A stretch of DNA of 9,260 nt, from NCBI GenBank assembly GCA_963624415.1, contig CAVFPQ010000094.1, forward strand, positions 1 to 9,260, in the 5' to 3' direction. The notes under the pieces were generated by a model. It did not search any database. It saw only the letters and a program-made list of their open reading frames with translations, and was not told where the DNA came from. The position numbers and the translations under genes are program-made. The DNA comes from RUG806 sp963624415. Its GTDB lineage: Bacteria > Bacillota > Clostridia > Oscillospirales > Acutalibacteraceae. This document shows, piece after piece, positions 1 through 6,225 of this stretch. Numbering within the stretch: the first letter of the stretch is position 1; each line of letters begins with the position of its first letter.

Positions 1-47
1 CCACCCGCCCACTCGCTGACGCGGGCAGATGTAAAAACAAATATCTG

Positions 48-437
48 TTATGAAATTTTAAGCTCTCTCTTTAAGGCATCCTGAAGAACCTGAGAAAAAT
101 TTATGTTCTGTTTTTCTGCCGCATGACACAGCCAGCCGGGGAGAGTACAATTCTTTTTTACGGAACGTATTTCGTGTTTTTGTCTGTATTCTGTAAAATC
201 AACATCAACAAGCGTTATGATTTCATCCGGATTGATTTGTAAATCGCCGGGATTTGCGGGTGTCGGCAAAACTTTACCGTCATCCTGCATATCAATACCC
301 ATAAGTCCGATGGCATCCCTTGCCATTTCTATTGCTTCCGCCAAAGAATCGCCCTCGGTATTGATTGTAAAATCGGGAATATAAACCGTATACCCCTGTT
401 TTTCGGGTGTAAGAATTATCGGATATGCTTCTTTCAT
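48..437 (-). CDS. hicB: HicB family antitoxin
   Basis: This 129-residue protein is the antitoxin of a HicAB pair. It is expected to bind and neutralise the HicA mRNA interferase and to repress the operon. Residues 1-50 have the HicB partial-RNase-H-like start: a strand, then a YTVYIPDF segment, then the helix around DSLAEAIEMARDAIG. Residues 91-129 look like a ribbon-helix-helix DNA-binding tail, with a NCTLPGWL strand, a helix with AAEKQ, then NFSQVLQDALKREL. That predicts an RHH-type rather than an HTH-type HicB. The start at 437 has a strong AAGGAGG at 447-453, nine bases upstream. An ATG at 440-442 is out of frame and hits a stop after one further codon. The gene lies 14 bases downstream of hicA, in toxin-first order. 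Family assignment is firm; autorepression is inferred from the family and from the repeats in the promoter. Confidence 0.93.
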   Translation of the reverse strand: MKEAYPIILTPEKQGYTVYIPDFTINTEGDSLAEAIEMARDAIGLMGIDMQDDGKVLPTPANPGDLQINPDEIITLVDVDFTEYRQKHEIRSVKKNCTLPGWLCHAAEKQNINFSQVLQDALKRELKIS

Positions 438-451
438 TGCATTTTGCCTCC

Positions 452-625
452 TTATTTCAGATTGCGTCTTTTTATAATTGCCTTGGATAAGTTTTCATTA
501 AGCTCCGTATGTCTCGGAATTGTTTCACACTCGGTACCGTTTGTATAGATATCATGCTGTGCTCCGTTTCTTTTGAGGTACCACCCATTCTTTTCAAGTA
601 ACCTTATTAAGTCATTCCTCTTCAC
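452..625 (-). CDS. hicA: HicA family toxin (mRNA interferase)
   Basis: This 57-residue gene reads from a GTG start at 625. HicA toxins are small double-stranded-RNA-binding-fold ribonucleases that cleave mRNA. The protein shows the family pattern: KRNDLIRLLEKNGW at the N-terminus, KRNGAQHDIYTN with the predicted catalytic His24, then TIPRHTELNENLSKAIIKR, where PRH is the usual second conserved patch. Its length is normal for the family. An in-frame TAA lies two codons upstream of the GTG and no ATG exists in frame nearby, so the GTG is effectively forced. The Shine-Dalgarno GAGGAG at 638-643 is 12 bases away, longer than ideal, and lies almost at the predicted 5' end of the mRNA. Toxin translation may therefore be weaker than that of hicB. 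It appears intact. Confidence 0.92.
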   Translation of the reverse strand: MKRNDLIRLLEKNGWYLKRNGAQHDIYTNGTECETIPRHTELNENLSKAIIKRRNLK

Positions 626-649
626 AGATTATCACATCTCCTCATATTT

Positions 650-678
650 ATAATACGCATTTTATACGCATTTGTCAA
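650..678 (-). promoter_or_regulatory. hicAB promoter
   Basis: On the minus strand there is a perfect -35 TTGACA (673-678), a 17-base spacer and a -10 TATTAT (650-655, 5 of 6 consensus bases). The predicted start of transcription falls near 643, giving a leader of about 20 bases before the hicA GTG. This is among the best sigma-A promoters visible in the window. Confidence 0.82.
653..671. promoter_or_regulatory. Direct-repeat operator candidate in the hicAB promoter
   Basis: The octamer ATACGCAT occurs twice, at 653-660 and 664-671, separated by TTT. The period is 11 bases, about one helical turn, so both copies lie on the same DNA face. One copy overlaps the -10 element and the other fills the spacer toward the -35. 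Bound protein would block RNA polymerase. The likely ligand is HicB through its ribbon-helix-helix tail; that link is inferred. Confidence 0.6.
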
Positions 679-695
679 CAAAAAAAATTGTTAAC
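674..695. repeat. Imperfect inverted repeat over the hicAB -35 region
   Basis: GTCAACAA (674-681) and TTGTTAAC (688-695) form inverted arms with 7 of 8 positions matching, around a six-base A tract. The left arm overlaps the -35 hexamer. It could be a second operator or simply AT-rich chance. Confidence 0.35.
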
Positions 696-749
696 GTCCC
701 ATTCTCAAAAACATATAATTCAAAACACATAGTGCCTTCTGTCATTAAG

Positions 750-781
750 CATTATTAAAAGGTCCGTTTAGACGGACCTTT
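750..781 (-). terminator. Rho-independent terminator after folE
   Basis: Bases 758-767 and 772-781 are perfect reverse complements, giving a 10-base-pair stem (core AGGTCCGT) with a four-base loop. Read on the minus strand, it begins six bases after the folE stop codon and is followed by TTTTAATAAT. It marks the end of the minus-strand envelope/folE run and insulates hicAB from it. Confidence 0.85.
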
Positions 782-787
782 ACTTCA

Positions 788-1339
788 TTATTTCATTATT
801 TCATTCACTTCGGCCCTCAATGCCGAATTATTAAGCAATTCACCTCTGTATGCCCGGGTAACCGTTTTTGCCCCCGCGGCACGCACACCGCGCATCGTCA
901 TGCACAGATGCTCGGCACGAACGGTCACGGCGACACCTTTCGGAGACAGTTCTTTTTCGATAAAATCGGCAATCTCGGCAGTAAGGCGTTCCTGAAGCTG
1001 AGGACGGCGGGCAAAGCAATCAACAATTCTCGCAAGCTTCGACAGCCCTATAACCCTGCCGTCTTTCGGAATATAAGCAATATCGGCAGTGCCGACAAAC
1101 GGCAGAAGATGATGTTCGCACACGGAATACACGGGGATTGATTTCACTGTAACAAAGCCGTCCGCACTCTCATCGAACATTTTAAGATATTCCTCGGGAT
1201 TTTTATTAAGCCCGCCGAAAATCTCTTCGCACATTGCGGCAACCCGTGTCGGCGTTTCTTTAAGCCCCTCCCTGTCGGGATTTTCACCGATTGCCTCCAA
1301 TATATCACGCACGGCATTTTCTATCTTAACCTTATCCAT
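788..1339 (-). CDS. folE: GTP cyclohydrolase I
   Basis: FolE converts GTP to 7,8-dihydroneopterin triphosphate, the first step toward folate and, in many bacteria, queuosine precursors. With the start at 1339 the protein is 183 residues, close to the roughly 190-residue bacterial norm. Visible motifs are REGLKETPTRVA near residues 24-34, the zinc site CEHHLLPF (Cys74 and His77, with catalytic His76), the segment GLSKLARIVDCFARRPQLQE (98-117), and EHLCMTMRG, which supplies His144 and the third zinc ligand Cys146. No active-site residue is missing. The start is set by GAGGGGGA at 1344-1351, four bases upstream. An upstream in-frame GTG at 1402 would add 21 residues foreign to the family and lies inside a heptamer repeat. 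Ninety bases separate it from the preceding SpoIID-type gene and I see no terminator there, so read-through is possible. No queD/queC/queE genes are in view. Confidence 0.96.
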   Translation of the reverse strand: MDKVKIENAVRDILEAIGENPDREGLKETPTRVAAMCEEIFGGLNKNPEEYLKMFDESADGFVTVKSIPVYSVCEHHLLPFVGTADIAYIPKDGRVIGLSKLARIVDCFARRPQLQERLTAEIADFIEKELSPKGVAVTVRAEHLCMTMRGVRAAGAKTVTRAYRGELLNNSALRAEVNEIMK

Positions 1340-1396
1340 CAAATCCCCCTCAATTTTTTCGCGAAGCCATATAATCCAAGCCCGCAGAACTTCTTC

Positions 1397-1424
1397 AGTC
1401 ACCGATCACTGACCACTGACCACT
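1397..1424. repeat. Tandem heptamer repeat (four units)
   Basis: Four consecutive 7-base units follow one another: AGTCACC (1397-1403), GATCACT (1404-1410), GACCACT (1411-1417) and GACCACT (1418-1424). The last two are identical and the others differ by one to three bases. The array sits in the 90-base gap between the SpoIID-type gene and folE. It resembles the short tandemly repeated heptamers scattered between genes in some bacteria. No protein explains it. Confidence 0.7.
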
Positions 1425-1429
1425 CGGTA

Positions 1430-2677
1430 TTACTTCGTATACTCCACCGTAAAGCATCCGCTTCTGAGTCCCAGACCGAGCTTTGAGCTGAGCGTGCCGA
1501 CCTTTGACAAAACGGTGTCACCGACAAGCACCTGTGTCACATAACCTCTGTTTTTGTCGATAGAAGCCGTATGTTTTAATATCTGTATCCATTTTGACGG
1601 ATCACTGCCGAGTTTTGCATCCGGATATGCTTTTAATATTTTGCTTTTTATTTGTTCTTTGGAAAACTGATATACTTTTACAAAGTCACTGTTTGTCATT
1701 TCAAACGGACTTTTTACGGACACGGGGTAAGATGCGTACCATTCATCGCTGCAGTTAACCGTCGCACCTGCCGCCATTCTTGAGTAAACGGTCAGCACGG
1801 GATTGCCGTTTGAATCCGCAAGATACTGCCCGATTGTTTCGGCAACTGCGGGAATGAGTGTATTCTTCGTCCAGGAGTTTGTCCATATCCACGACGAAGT
1901 ATCGCATATTGTGGCAACATCCCATTTGCCCTTTACATTGAAATTCGAGTCTTTAAGGCGGGTATATATACATATTGTCTGAGCCTTCAGTGCCGCAACG
2001 GGCGGTTGTATTCCGCCTATTTCCTGTGCAACCATTCTTTGCAGCAGCTCTTTGGTGTCATACTGCTGTCCGACATATGTTGTATATTTCGGAATGCTTT
2101 CATCCTGTTTTATAGTCGTGTTCGGAAAATAATGATTTAATATATACTGATAAGAGCATCCCTTTTGTGCCATATATACGCTTCCCAGCTGAGAAAGACC
2201 TATGCCGTGTCCGTCACCGTAAACAACAAAAGTAAAGTAACCCGATTTTTTCGTATAGGACGGAATTGTCGGCAGAGGATAGCTTGAAAGATCGCCTAAT
2301 AAATCGGCTTCGCTTTTCTGTTCTTCTTTGGTATCCTGCTTTTCGGTATCGCCGCTGTATGTGATTTTTGCCGAAATGCTGACCGTTTTGTCGGGCAGAT
2401 TTTCAAGCTTTACGGTATGACGCAGAACAAGTCTTGCATCGTCAACGTTAATTTTGCCGTCACTGTCGACATCGCAGACCTTTATTATATCATTCGTTAC
2501 ATTTTCGAGCTTTACGGCACAGCGAAGAACAAGTCTTGCGTCTGCAACGTCTATTGTGCCGCTGCAGTCGGCATCCCCTAACTTTACTGAGACTGCGGCA
2601 AAGCCAACTGTGCCGAATGACACAAGGGTTATCGCAAAAGCTAAAATCACACAAAGAAATTTTCTTGCTTTAATCAT
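1430..2677 (-). CDS. Secreted dockerin plus circularly permuted SpoIID/LytB-domain protein
   Basis: The 415-residue protein has a signal peptide (1-28). A complete type I-like dockerin follows (about 32-94), with two calcium loops: D35-D37-S39-D43-D46 and D69-D71-D73-N77-D80, each followed by DARLVLR. A charged linker runs to about 142 and a SpoIID/LytB domain fills 145-415. SpoIID is a lytic transglycosylase acting on peptidoglycan. The element usually last in the family, GDGHGIGLSQLGS then ILNHYFPNT (about 154-186), comes first here. The usual N-terminal part, LLQRMVAQEIGG then PVAALKAQT (211-234), follows, with Glu219 at the position of the catalytic glutamate. The chain ends at GLGLRSGCFTVEYTK, where the GHG motif would normally begin. 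Cys258 lies in the CDT segment, but I see no partner cysteine of the zinc-binding forms. The start at 2677 has GGAGG just upstream, only 12 bases after the preceding stop. No sorting signal is seen. The dockerin implies a cohesin partner elsewhere. Confidence 0.88.
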   Translation of the reverse strand: MIKARKFLCVILAFAITLVSFGTVGFAAVSVKLGDADCSGTIDVADARLVLRCAVKLENVTNDIIKVCDVDSDGKINVDDARLVLRHTVKLENLPDKTVSISAKITYSGDTEKQDTKEEQKSEADLLGDLSSYPLPTIPSYTKKSGYFTFVVYGDGHGIGLSQLGSVYMAQKGCSYQYILNHYFPNTTIKQDESIPKYTTYVGQQYDTKELLQRMVAQEIGGIQPPVAALKAQTICIYTRLKDSNFNVKGKWDVATICDTSSWIWTNSWTKNTLIPAVAETIGQYLADSNGNPVLTVYSRMAAGATVNCSDEWYASYPVSVKSPFEMTNSDFVKVYQFSKEQIKSKILKAYPDAKLGSDPSKWIQILKHTASIDKNRGYVTQVLVGDTVLSKVGTLSSKLGLGLRSGCFTVEYTK

Positions 2678-2689
2678 TATGCCTCCGTA

Positions 2690-3913
2690 TTATCCGACAA
2701 CGGATTGTATCTGTGTTTCATCTTCCGACACAGCCGGGGTTTCTTCTTCCGAATTATCAATCTCGAATGTATAATTCGTATACTTGGTCAGATGCCTGTT
2801 ATACCATTTTTTGAATGAATAGTTATTATCATGAAAAACGGTTGTGCCGTATAAGACGACACCCGCAAGAAGCACTGCGGACAAAATCACACTTGCCCAG
2901 AGTCCGCCGAGCCCCCTCTTTTTGCGAACGACACCGCCCTTGTTGTCGGTATCGACATCGTTTTCGATTATCTCTTTAAGAAGCAAACACATTTCACTGC
3001 AGCAGCGAGTAAGAAAATCCGAGACCTCCTCATACGGTTTGGAGTAGACCTCTCTTACCACTGTTGAATTGTCATTTGTGACTGCCATATAGACCGTTTT
3101 TTCGCTGTCGGCAGTCTCGCCCGAATAAAACGCGTTTGAAATCGCTATGCCGTAGGGCGTGTGCATAAGCTCAGCCGCCGTAATCGAGAGACTTACAACA
3201 TAGTCATTGGGTGCTATTTCTTTTCGCTCCTCGGTATGATTTGACACAAGCACCGAATTTGAAAGTCTTTCAATCGCACCTGTGTACTCCTTGAACAGCG
3301 TGGCGGTATTTGTGCCGGCAACGGCAATTTTGAGTCCGCTGTCGCCTATTGCCTCGTCAAGCTTATATCTGCCCTTTGCCGTAATAGCCGATGCGTCTAT
3401 GTTTATGCCGTACTGCTCTTTTAAGTACGGAACAACCTGTTTTTCGATAAGCAGAGATGTTCTTATACTGCCGTAGGGAAGAACAACAATTGTCTGCGCA
3501 CCCTTGGCAAGTGCGAAGCCGGCATAAAGTCCGTCCTGCAAAACAAAGCTGTGGGCGTTTTTGGGAAGCCTGCAATGGGCATTTTCAAAATTCTCATTTG
3601 TAAGCATATTGCCTGCCGCCGAGCGAACAGCGGCATCCTTTATAACGGCATCGGTTTCAAATTTAAGCCCCATTGCCTTGCACAGCATACGCTTTTCTTC
3701 ACCGTAATTATCCTGTGCCATAAGGAACATTACAATATCCGAATCGGTAAACGCCCTGCTTATTGTGGATGTTGCTTCTTTTAATGTTGAGAAATATGAT
3801 ACCGCTTCGTTATCCGGAAAATAGCTTCCGAACACGTTATAAAGTGCTTCGTCAAATTCTTTATCGGCAGATTCGTAATTTACGCCCAACACAACTGTTC
3901 TGATTTTTATCAT
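2690..3913 (-). CDS. Degenerate CinA-like protein with C-terminal membrane anchor
   Basis: This 407-residue protein has no assured function. By eye, its order matches CinA (MoCF domain plus nicotinamide-nucleotide amidase domain). Residues 1-90 resemble the MoCF start; AQDNYGEEK (66-74) stands where GGLGPTxDD is expected. Residues 122-164 (FVLQDGLYAGFA, TIVVLPYGS, EKQVVPYLK) resemble the CinA stretch GTAPGF...LPGVP...PYL. Residues 193-315 resemble the amidase domain: GLKIAVAGTNTATL sits at the A-ESCTGG position, and ISNAFYSGE before KTVYMAV sits at TGxAGP. The catalytic and ligand motifs are thus replaced. One membrane helix (about 337-360) follows KKR at 331-333, predicting an inward-facing CinA part and a 47-residue outer acidic tail. 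The start at 3913 has AGGAAG nine bases upstream. A 42-residue upstream extension would overlap the preceding sortase and looks unlike coding sequence. It lies 37 bases after that sortase and 12 before the SpoIID-type gene, so co-transcription is likely. Confidence 0.72.
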   Translation of the reverse strand: MIKIRTVVLGVNYESADKEFDEALYNVFGSYFPDNEAVSYFSTLKEATSTISRAFTDSDIVMFLMAQDNYGEEKRMLCKAMGLKFETDAVIKDAAVRSAAGNMLTNENFENAHCRLPKNAHSFVLQDGLYAGFALAKGAQTIVVLPYGSIRTSLLIEKQVVPYLKEQYGINIDASAITAKGRYKLDEAIGDSGLKIAVAGTNTATLFKEYTGAIERLSNSVLVSNHTEERKEIAPNDYVVSLSITAAELMHTPYGIAISNAFYSGETADSEKTVYMAVTNDNSTVVREVYSKPYEEVSDFLTRCCSEMCLLLKEIIENDVDTDNKGGVVRKKRGLGGLWASVILSAVLLAGVVLYGTTVFHDNNYSFKKWYNRHLTKYTNYTFEIDNSEEETPAVSEDETQIQSVVG

Positions 3914-3950
3914 AAGCGTACTCTTCCTTTCGTAAACAAGATGTGTGAGA

Positions 3951-6206
3951 TTATGCATAGGGGTTTTTGAGTTTTTTGGCATCGTAATAAGCCTGCGGAA
4001 AACGCGCGGAGTAATTGTACATAACCTTTGATGTGTCAATTTCCTCGCTCTCGCCGTCCCTTAACTGTCTTGCGACAATTGCGATACGTCCGCTCTTGAA
4101 TATGCTCTGATAGCATGTATAGATTGTAACAAGCTTGTCATCGGTTGTGACATCAACGCCTGTTGTAATCATCGAACGCTGATTTATTCCGTCAAGCACG
4201 CTCTGACAATGTTCTGTCGAATCGAACTCGGAATAGAGATAGCTGAACAGATTTCCGTTGTCTGCGGCGGGATCGGCATTGGTGAGCATTACGGCGAAAA
4301 TCTTCCATTTTGTCTGACCGTAAAGCGTGTCAAGAGTAAATGTGGGAGCGTCAATATAGCCGTCAACCGTCATATATTTTTCGAGCTTGTGGAACATAAG
4401 TCCGTCATGGGTGTTGTGACCGTAGATTATTGTGTTGTGCGACAGCCCTTCCTTGCCCATGTTGCTTGTAGCCTTGACAAACGGATTGCCGTAGCGGCTC
4501 TTCTGCTTATAAAGATCACGATAGAGATAATAGTCGTCATTCTCTTTGTTCTGAAGAAGAATTGTGGAAATATTTATCTCGTCACCGTCAATCTTGAGAT
4601 AACCGACAACATCCTGATTTATGGCATAGGTATTGGCAAACTTGATATTCATGCCTTCGGGGAAGTCGACATCCGGATATTTTGCCTTAATGTCTGCCCA
4701 CATTTCGTCAAGATTTTCGGCGTCTATTTCCTGTGAAAATTCATCGTCAATCCTGCTGTCGTTTATTCTGCGTTTTTCGTAGTTTACAAAATAGATGAGC
4801 AGATAAATAATTGCGGCAATCAGTGCTATAAAAGCGACAATTCTTATGGATTTGCGAATTACGGTTGCGGCACTGTCGCCCTTTGAAGGAAGATTTTCAT
4901 GTGACCACATTTTTATTCCTTCTTTTGAAAGCTTTGTTTTAAGACCGAATTTTGTGCGGGATTTAAGATCCATCTTAACCTTTTTGTCACTCACGGTTGA
5001 GTTTTTGGCAGAGGAACCGTTGACTCGTTCGGTATAGTTTTTCATTTTGTCTTTTTTCTCGGTTTTCTCGGTCTTGTCTTTTTCGTCGGCAAGAAGCTCC
5101 TCCGAAAATTCAAAAGGCATATTGTCGAAAGAAAAACCGTCGGAGTCGTCATCATCGCCGTCTATGGACGAAAATTCAAGCGGAATACCCGGAACGTCAC
5201 CTGCGAGAGCCTTTTCTTCAACACGCTTGCGGCGTAAAGCGGCATCCCTCTCCTCCTGCTTTTTCTTAGCGGCGGCGGCACGCTCCTTTTTGCGTTTTTC
5301 CGCCTGTTCGATTTCATCCTTCCAGCGTGCTCTGAATTCGTCCTCGGTGCTCTGAGAGGCAGAAAAAGCATCAAGCACCTTTTTGTCTATCAGTGTTTTT
5401 GTGTCGTCCGCTTTCGGTGCGGGAACACTTCTTCTTGCGCTGCGTACAGTCGGTCCGGACTTTTCGGCAGTGTGTTTTGTCTCGGTTCTCTGACCGAATC
5501 TCAGCTCTCCCGCTGCGGATACACTTCCGGAAGGCTCGGTATCACTTAACGGATCTATATAGGGAGACACTCTTTTCGGAGTCTGCGGAGCAGTCTGCCT
5601 TGTCGTCGTTTTCTGAGCCGGAGCGGAATCCGACAGAGGATCAACAAAACGCAGATTTCTTGCAGGCGTTTTCGGTGCGGTTGTGCCTCTGTTTGCCATC
5701 GGAACACCGCCGGACACAAAAGCTCGGGCATAAGTGCTGTCCCCCATAAGGGCATTGTTTCTGCGTCTGTCTTCACGAGCGGCGGCATCACGCTTTGCCT
5801 GTTCCTCCCACTCTTCATCAAACACAACCCGCTCTTCTGATGCGCCCTGCCCCATTGAAGGGTATTTTACGGAGCCGGATGAAGTAAATTCCGGACGGCG
5901 AGCCTCATCCTGCGTACTGTTGTAAACATCCCGCACATTTTCGGGGATAACATCATCCGAATACGCTTTTGAAGAATGGGTATTTGACTTTTCGGCAGGC
6001 GCTTCGTATTCCACACGTGTTTTCGGCTCGTAGCCGTCGGGCGTTCTGCCTGTGCTGTCGCCGAGATACTTTGAATAAAGGCCCGAAAAATCTTCATTAT
6101 TCGTAAATTTGCCGCTGCCGTACATTTCGGCGAGAATTTCGTCAACGGTATCATCTGAAACACGCCCGTTGCCTGCGGCTGTGGGATTTTTTTCTCTGTC
6201 TGACAT
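3951..6206 (-). CDS. Class B-like sortase with long N-terminal intracellular region
   Basis: This 751-residue transpeptidase is far longer than the usual 220-400 residues. Residues 1-450 are polar and low in complexity. They include a short helical DDTVDEILAEMYG motif (18-30), a repeated DPLSD motif (189-193 and 218-222), a Lys/Arg/Glu/Ala-rich coiled-coil candidate (about 288-335), an acidic DGDDDDSDG patch (349-357) and a TEKTEKKDK run. A single membrane helix spans about 454-474. The extracytoplasmic sortase domain (about 520-716) carries the catalytic set His597 (YGHN), Cys698 (TIYTC) and Arg707 (GRIAIVAR). The Cys motif differs from the common TLSTC. The C-terminal tail, ending NPYA, matches the upstream sortase, so the two look like diverged duplicates. 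The start at 6206 has AAGGGAG six bases upstream; a longer frame would overlap the neighbour. The gene lies 19 bases after the first sortase. The N-terminal half should be cytoplasmic. Its target is unknown; no sorting signal occurs in this window. Confidence 0.87.
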   Translation of the reverse strand: MSDREKNPTAAGNGRVSDDTVDEILAEMYGSGKFTNNEDFSGLYSKYLGDSTGRTPDGYEPKTRVEYEAPAEKSNTHSSKAYSDDVIPENVRDVYNSTQDEARRPEFTSSGSVKYPSMGQGASEERVVFDEEWEEQAKRDAAAREDRRRNNALMGDSTYARAFVSGGVPMANRGTTAPKTPARNLRFVDPLSDSAPAQKTTTRQTAPQTPKRVSPYIDPLSDTEPSGSVSAAGELRFGQRTETKHTAEKSGPTVRSARRSVPAPKADDTKTLIDKKVLDAFSASQSTEDEFRARWKDEIEQAEKRKKERAAAAKKKQEERDAALRRKRVEEKALAGDVPGIPLEFSSIDGDDDDSDGFSFDNMPFEFSEELLADEKDKTEKTEKKDKMKNYTERVNGSSAKNSTVSDKKVKMDLKSRTKFGLKTKLSKEGIKMWSHENLPSKGDSAATVIRKSIRIVAFIALIAAIIYLLIYFVNYEKRRINDSRIDDEFSQEIDAENLDEMWADIKAKYPDVDFPEGMNIKFANTYAINQDVVGYLKIDGDEINISTILLQNKENDDYYLYRDLYKQKSRYGNPFVKATSNMGKEGLSHNTIIYGHNTHDGLMFHKLEKYMTVDGYIDAPTFTLDTLYGQTKWKIFAVMLTNADPAADNGNLFSYLYSEFDSTEHCQSVLDGINQRSMITTGVDVTTDDKLVTIYTCYQSIFKSGRIAIVARQLRDGESEEIDTSKVMYNYSARFPQAYYDAKKLKNPYA

Positions 6207-6225
6207 TGCTTTCTCCCTTCGGTCT

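Noticed and set aside
1..47. Terminator for hicAB
   Set aside because: The weak GC hairpin lacks a following T run on the minus strand, and the CAGAT/ATCTG arms at 26-48 form only five pairs over a long loop.
908..1141. Plus-strand open frame opposite folE
   Set aside because: It is a mirror of a highly conserved enzyme gene, with no family resemblance of its own.
1340..1402. Longer folE start at the GTG at 1402
   Set aside because: The added 21 residues do not resemble GTP cyclohydrolase I and begin inside the heptamer array. The ATG at 1339 has a good ribosome binding site and gives normal length.
1397..1424. CRISPR-like array
   Set aside because: The units are only seven bases with no spacers and no cas genes nearby.
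1340..1429. Separate folE promoter
   Set aside because: A TATATG-like -10 can be found on the minus strand, but the hexamer 17 bases upstream is GAAGAA, a poor -35. The evidence is too weak to annotate.
1430..2677. Sporulation gene spoIID
   Set aside because: The domain belongs to the SpoIID/LytB family, but the dockerin, the permuted order and the sortase neighbours differ from the sporulation gene. I therefore give no spoIID symbol.
3914..4039. Longer start for the CinA-like gene
   Set aside because: The extension would overlap the end of the preceding sortase and has no hydrophobic or conserved character. The ATG at 3913 has AGGAAG nine bases upstream.
5047..5749. Plus-strand open frames opposite the long sortase extension
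   Set aside because: They are antisense shadows of a low-complexity, codon-biased coding region. They are serine/phenylalanine/arginine rich with no recognisable domain and no convincing ribosome binding sites.
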